A stretch of 12,600 nucleotides of DNA. It comes from Pelagophyceae sp. CCMP2097 (lineage: Eukaryota > Sar > Pelagophyceae). The translations under genes were made by a program, and so were the position numbers. The stretch covers positions 13,445 to 26,044 of the forward strand of contig MU657694.1 of NCBI GenBank assembly GCA_026770575.1, in the 5' to 3' direction. Below, one piece after another: positions 8,327 through 12,600 of the stretch. The notes under the pieces were generated by a model. The model did not search any database. It worked only from the letters and a program-made list of their open reading frames with translations, and had not been told where the DNA came from. Within the stretch, counting starts at the first letter, position 1. Every line of letters begins with the position of its first letter.

Positions 8327-8456
8327 GACAGGGCGCTGCCCTCCGTCCTCACGCAAGGCAGGGCGCTGCCCTCGGATCCTCCGTCCTCACGCAGAGGCAG
8401 GGCGCTGCCCTCGGATCCTCCGTTCTCACGCAGTGGCAGGGCGCTGCCGTCGGAGT
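8327..8456. repeat. 38-39 bp minisatellite, about 3.4 copies
   Basis: Units start at 8343, 8381 and 8420, preceded by a partial copy from 8327. Each contains CCGT(C/T)CTCACGCA followed by GGCAGGGCGCTGCC, which can fold into a short hairpin (GGCAG and CTGCC), and a GGATCC site between the first copies. It lies 140-270 bases upstream of the TMEM185-like start codon, so it may be in the promoter or 5' UTR. Confidence 0.85.
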
Positions 8457-8485
8457 GCGCCGAGGCTGCCGGAGGATTGGGGTTT

Positions 8486-8534
8486 CCGCGGCGTCGTCAC
8501 CGCGGCGTCGTCACCGCGGCATCGTCACCGCGGG
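8486..8534. repeat. 14-bp tandem repeat, 3.5 copies
   Basis: CCGCGGCGTCGTCA is repeated at 8486, 8500 and 8514 (one base changed in the third), with a partial copy at 8528. Each unit carries CCGCGG. It lies in the spacer between the 3' end of the PH-RGS-FHA gene and the 5' end of the TMEM185-like gene. Confidence 0.85.
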
Positions 8535-8888
8535 TCGTCGAAGCGGCATAATCGTCGGGTTACAAGCGGCGTCGCCGTCACGGGACCTCCTGCGGGGCCG
8601 TGGGGACGAGACGACTGCTGGAGCCCGAGGGCAGGACCATCGTCCGCATCGACGTCGGCGACTGCAGGGCATCTGCGATTGGGAGCGCCAATCTGGCACG
8701 GTGCTTCGACGGTCCGATGCGACCGCACGATGAACGCACCGGGTTCCGATGTCGTCGCCGAGTCCAACGCGGGCGTCCGCCGCTGGCCCGCAGTCTCCTT
8801 GATGCCTAGCAGCGTCGCGCGCGCGACGGACCCGAGCGCGCCGGCGAGCGAGATGCGCCTGCGTGCGGCGTCGAGGGGGCGCGCACAC

Positions 8889-11800
8889 TCACTCAAAGGC
8901 TCGTGGCACAGCAGCCACGCGCCTCGGTCGGACCTTGGACGAGTCGTGCGCGTCGTCGTCGTCCGTCCCCGAGCCGGACTCGTCGTCATCGCTGCCGACG
9001 GTGCAGCGCAGCGGCGTCTCGCCGTCAGGTTGCACGCAAAACCTACGGCGGCGATGGTATTACTTGCAGCCGGGATTCCCGACGCGGCGCGAGACGTGAG
9101 CAGCGTGTCGCCCAGCTTGATCGTGTCGCCGACCCGCAGCTCGACGCGGCCACGCGCCGGCGTCGACTCGCCGCCGACGCAAGACCCTAGATGCAAATTG
9201 TCGAGGCGGCGGCGTTGTGCGCGTCGAAGCACGCCTCGCAGAGGCATGCGCAGACGAACCGCGCGCCGACCCGAGGTCGCAGAACGCGGCGCTGCCGTGG
9301 TACCGCGCCCGAGGGCGGGCCCCGCGGAACGCCTGCCGCAGCGCGCGCTTCTGCTGCCTACGGTTCGGCGGCTCCGCCGAGTGGCCGGTCGGAAAAGGCG
9401 GGATGCAGACACTCGGTTCAATCGTCGGTCGAAATGCGGGATGCAGATACTCGTCGGACGGCGGTGCGCGCCATCCAACGGAGCGCGCCGTCGCGACGCA
9501 GTGGTCCTCCCAGCTGTCGCACTCGGCGGCCGCGGCGTCGCAGACGAAACATCGGCAGTCGGCGCAGCGGCGCATCGACGTCGCCGGAGCCTACGAGTGA
9601 ACCATGCACCTGGGGCGCACTTGCCGATCGCGAGTCGCCCGAAGACGATGCGCATAGAGGCCGCACCGCGGCGTCGAAGTCAAACTTTCCGCAGTACTCC
9701 CTGGCGTGCGCATGCCCGCCGACGTCCAGCGTCGCGTGGAGGCGCGAGACGCGCGGGTCCGTGTCGAGGACGACGTCGCAGTCTGCGCCGCGGCCGATGG
9801 TATTCTTGCCTTCGCGGAGGTAGACCCAGACCTCGCGGCCCACGCGCACCCCCTTCTTCGGCGTGTTGTCGCTGAGCGCCTTGAGCTTCGCCACCGCGCC
9901 GTGCGGCGCCCACGCCGGCAGCGGCGCCCGCAGCCGAGTGTAGGTCACGAGGCGCCGGCCCAGCGGCAGCGCCGCCGACCCGCGCGGCGCCGCGGGCGGC
10001 AGCGGCGCGCGCGCTGACGGGACGCCGTCGTCGGCCGCCGCCGCCGGCCGCGGTGAGTCGGCGAACGACGAGGGCTCCTCTGTCCACGGTAGCGCAGTCC
10101 GCAGCGCCGTCGACGTGGCGCCCTCTGGCGAGCATGCCGCGCCTTGCGGCGCTGGCGCAGGCGCCTCGATCGGATGCCATCCGTCGTCGGACCCGTCCGC
10201 CCAGCTGGGCTCCAGCAGCGACGCGTAGCTTGGCGCCGGGGCGTGCGAGGCCGGCGCCGGCGCACGTGCGTCGTCGGCGTCCCTCGCGCCGGCCGCGAGT
10301 TTGGCCGCGTCGTCCACAGAAGAGGAGACGGACAGGGGTACGAAGCGGAGGATGCGCCGCGCGTGCTGCTGAAAGGCGGGCGTCTGCCGGAACGCGACGA
10401 AGCACATCGCAAGCCACGTCTCGCAGGCGTGACGCAGCTCGACGACCGCCCGCCGCGCGTCGTCGTCGCCCTCGTCGATGCGCGTCGCCCAGGCGGCGGC
10501 GTCGCCGAGCGCCCGGGGCAGCTCGCCGTCGGACCGCGGCGCGAGCGACAGGCGCAGCGCTCGCGACTCCGCGGCACCTGTCGTAGGGGTGCTGCCTCAG
10601 AGGACGGCAACGTTAACCCCGGGAAAAAGGCATTTTCGTGCGAGACTGACCTTCGGCGGCTTTGTAGACGAGGCCGAGGCAGTCGAGGACGCGCCTTCCT
10701 TCGTCTTCGAGCGACGCTGCAAACGACTCTTTGAAATGCGAGTCCGCCATCATTTCGTGGAAAGACACGTCGAAGATCCTAGAAGCAGCATGTGTGACGG
10801 CCACATGCCACGCTCGACGACGCGACCGGTCCCCGGAAGTTCGTTCAGAGGTGCCCCTTTTCCCCGACGGGCGGCGCGTTGGACGCGGTCGCGTGTGTGC
10901 CTCGGCGCCAGGTCGTCGAGGCGGTCGAGACACGCGCGGAGCGACGCGGCACCGCGGCCGCGCCGCGGCAGCTTGAGCGCCGCGGCGCCGCGGTCCGCGG
11001 CGTCGAGCGCCTCAAGCATCGCGCCGAGCCACGCGTCCATCGCGATGCGGTGCACAAAGTGGAGACGCAGGCGCCGCAGCGGCGTCGTGACGAGCACCGA
11101 GCACTCGCCGAGCCTAGGTCGAAGAGTCGACGACGGGAGCCGTCTCGGGACTCGCGAGGACGGACCCGAGCATGACGTCTTCGTCGGGGTCGAACGTGGA
11201 GTCTCGGAGCGCGACGACGGCCGCAGGGTCCGCGCGGGCAGAGGCGCCGGCGCCGACGGCGAGCTCGCAGTCCGCGCGGAGCACCGCGTAGCAGCCGACG
11301 GCCTCGCCGCGGCGCGTGCGCGTCACGCGCAGGGGGCCCTCCTTGACGTCGCGGAGCGGCCGCGCGTCGACGGAGCCGTCGAGCTCCAGCTCGCTCAGGC
11401 ACGCCCGCCGCGACACCCTAGACGGGACGTCGTCGCGGGGGCTCGGCGGCGTCTCGCCGCGCGCACCATTGCCGTGCCGCGCACTGCGTCAGCAGGCCGG
11501 CGTGCACCTTTGCGGCGGCGGCCTTGGCTTCGAACGCCGCGGCGTCTATGGCGCGCAGCGTCGCGTCGACGGCGAAGACCCAGGCCTCGCACGCAACCGC
11601 CGAGTCGCAGCGGAGCGTGAACGCGCGCCCGCGCCCGTGTACCACGAACGTGAGTGCGGCCTCGGCCTCGAGCTGCGCCAGGAACCCCGCGGCGTGCGGC
11701 TCGGCGGCGCGTGGCGCCCTGGCCGGCGCCGCGGGATTCCCCTGCGCCGCGAGCTGCGCGCCGCGCCGCTCATCGCGCCGCGCCTGCTGCCGCCGTTGCT

Positions 11801-12266
11801 CGCAGCGCAGCGCGTCGTCCGCCGCGCAGGCATCGACCATGGCCACGTTCGCAAACGCGTAGCCTGCGCGCGGGGGTGCGCGCATCCCGCGAGACGCCGT
11901 TTGAAAACGAGCAGGGCCCCTCGGAGACGCACCGACGACGAACTCTTCGCGGACGGAACGCCGCCCCGTCTCTGCGGACCGCTTGCTGTAGCGCAATAGG
12001 CGACCGTCGCCGCACAGCTCGAAGAGCGACCTCCGGAACGTCCGCTTCTTGGACCCCGCCGCCCACAGGTAGCCCGTCTTCACGGGCCGGCCGTCCGCGG
12101 GCGCGCCCGGCTCGCGTGCGGGGCGGGCAAGCAGCTCGCACAGCGACCGCAGCGCCTCGTGGAGCGAGGCCGCCTCGACCTCGACGTCGGGAGGCGCGTC
12201 CTGATCCGACTCGGATGCCGGCCCGCCGTCGCCGCTCGCCTCGGCATCCGACGCCGCCGCGGCCAT
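8889..12266 (-). CDS. PH-PH-RGS-FHA multidomain signalling protein, nine exons
   Basis: Exons: 12266-11467, 11417-11166, 11113-10869, 10812-10651, 10577-9667, 9590-9451, 9357-9260, 9186-9096, 9042-8889. All phases agree and give 950 residues. The start ATG lies in GGGCATGGC, an excellent context. PH1 (about 62-241) opens KTGYLWAAGSKKRTFRRSLF and ends FVVHGRGRAFTLRC...CEAWVFAVDATL, with a long basic insertion. PH2 (about 291-389) reads KEGPLRVTRTRRGEAVGCYA, then VVALRDSTF, and ends LRLHFVHRIAMDAWLGAMLEAL. An RGS-like helical region (445-565) has FHEMMADSHFKESFAASLED and AFRQTPAFQQHARRIL. A Pro/Ala linker follows. FHA (737-900) has NTIGRGADCDVVL, VSRLHATL, FCDLGSARG and LRVGDTIKLGDT, and is split by a Cys-rich insert (799-821). 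An acidic DDDESGSGTDDDD tail ends it. Expected role: phospholipid-recruited, phosphothreonine-binding scaffold, perhaps linked to G proteins. The exon 3/4 junction is uncertain: acceptor TTCTAG|G at 10779 with donor 10933 is an alternative. The donor of intron 1 may also be 18 bases upstream (11484). Confidence 0.72.
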
Positions 12267-12600
12267 GCCCACTACGAGGGAACCTCCGCAGGCACCGCAG
12301 CGCCTCCACCGGGGCCCTGCTTAGATCTAGCGCCGAGCTAGCGGCGCGTACTAGCACTGTCGAATTAGATTATCAGCGGAAATCTATTAACTATTTTTGG
12401 CTCGTGAAGGCGGTTGGCGCTGCGCCGGCCACTCCCGCGAGACGCCCTGGGCGCGCTTGTTTGGCTTTTTCGTCAACTGTTTTATTTTGGCGAGACTCTG
12501 CGAAAGCTTCTTAATTAGTAGTTAATCAAGTCTAAACCTTAGGGCCCAAATCAAAAGTCGATGAAGGCGCCAATGAGTTCCCGGCCAATTGAGACAGACG
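12267..12600 (-). promoter_or_regulatory. 5' flank of the PH-RGS-FHA gene
   Basis: The base composition drops from GC-rich to AT-rich at 12355-12420 and again at 12465-12540 (AATTAGATTATC, TTAATTAGTAGTTAATC). A small inverted repeat GCGCCG-AGCTAG-CGGCGC lies at about 12331-12348. Two CCAAT-type sequences (CCAATGAG and CCAATTGAG) lie near 12570-12590. No ORF with protein character is seen. Promoter function is inferred from position. Confidence 0.3.

Larger units (their letters stand above)
8191..8888. other. Spacer between two tandem minus-strand genes
   Basis: Apart from the two tandem repeats, it has a short AT-richer part at about 8290-8330 (GATATCGGATCATATCC), a possible core promoter for the TMEM185-like gene. 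An open minus-strand frame covers about 8525-8888 and could be an extra 3' exon of the upstream gene if the GTGAGT at 8892 is used as a donor. No independent gene is visible. Confidence 0.4.

Noticed and set aside
8214..9875. 553-residue plus-strand ORF
   Set aside because: Arg/Ser/Pro-rich shadow that crosses two minisatellites and antisense of the FHA exons. The minus-strand exons have real domain motifs.
10478..11620. 380-residue plus-strand ORF
   Set aside because: Antisense to the RGS-like, PH2 and PH1 exons; Arg/Ala-rich with no motif.

Overview
This is nuclear DNA from a GC-rich eukaryote. The genes are cut by short GT-AG introns (about 50-90 nt). Start codons sit in Kozak-like contexts, there are no ribosome binding sites, and intergenic stretches hold AT-rich patches and TATA-like sites. 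Protein families, GC-rich codon use and compact introns suggest a microalga, for example a pelagophyte-type stramenopile. That assignment is inference; no marker gene is present.

Layout. (1) 40-1741: a 1.7-kb unit bounded by inverted repeats (39-bp core, 36/39 identical) that reads as a DNA-transposon-like element. Its single plus-strand reading frame carries a frameshift and two in-frame TGAs, and ends in a Cys/His-rich zinc-binding module and a short tandem repeat. (2) 1742-2466: GC-rich DNA with a weak Pro/Ala-rich ORF. (3) 2467-4329, minus: a two-exon cationic amino-acid transporter (APC superfamily). (4) 4330-6565: a 2.2-kb interval without a convincing gene, holding AT-rich promoter-like DNA, degenerate repeats, a pyrimidine-rich stretch, three 20-bp palindromic tandem repeats and a TATA box. 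(5) 6566-8190, minus: a multi-exon membrane protein resembling the TMEM185 (Fragile-X-F) family, with a possible long C-terminal extension. (6) 8191-8888: two minisatellites and spacer. (7) 8889-12266, minus: a nine-exon gene that I rebuilt by matching splice phases. It encodes about 950 residues: two PH domains, an RGS-like helical region, a Pro/Ala linker and a C-terminal FHA domain interrupted by a cysteine-rich zinc-binding insertion. (8) 12267-12600: 5' flank.

The three host genes all lie on the minus strand but appear functionally independent: nutrient transport, a membrane protein, and a membrane-recruited signalling scaffold. The most unusual item is the PH-PH-RGS-FHA protein with its split FHA domain. 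Second is the TIR element, whose zinc module has the same Cys/His layout I recall from repeat-associated proteins of basidiomycete fungi. All gene models come from reading the sequence by eye; no search or transcript data were available.
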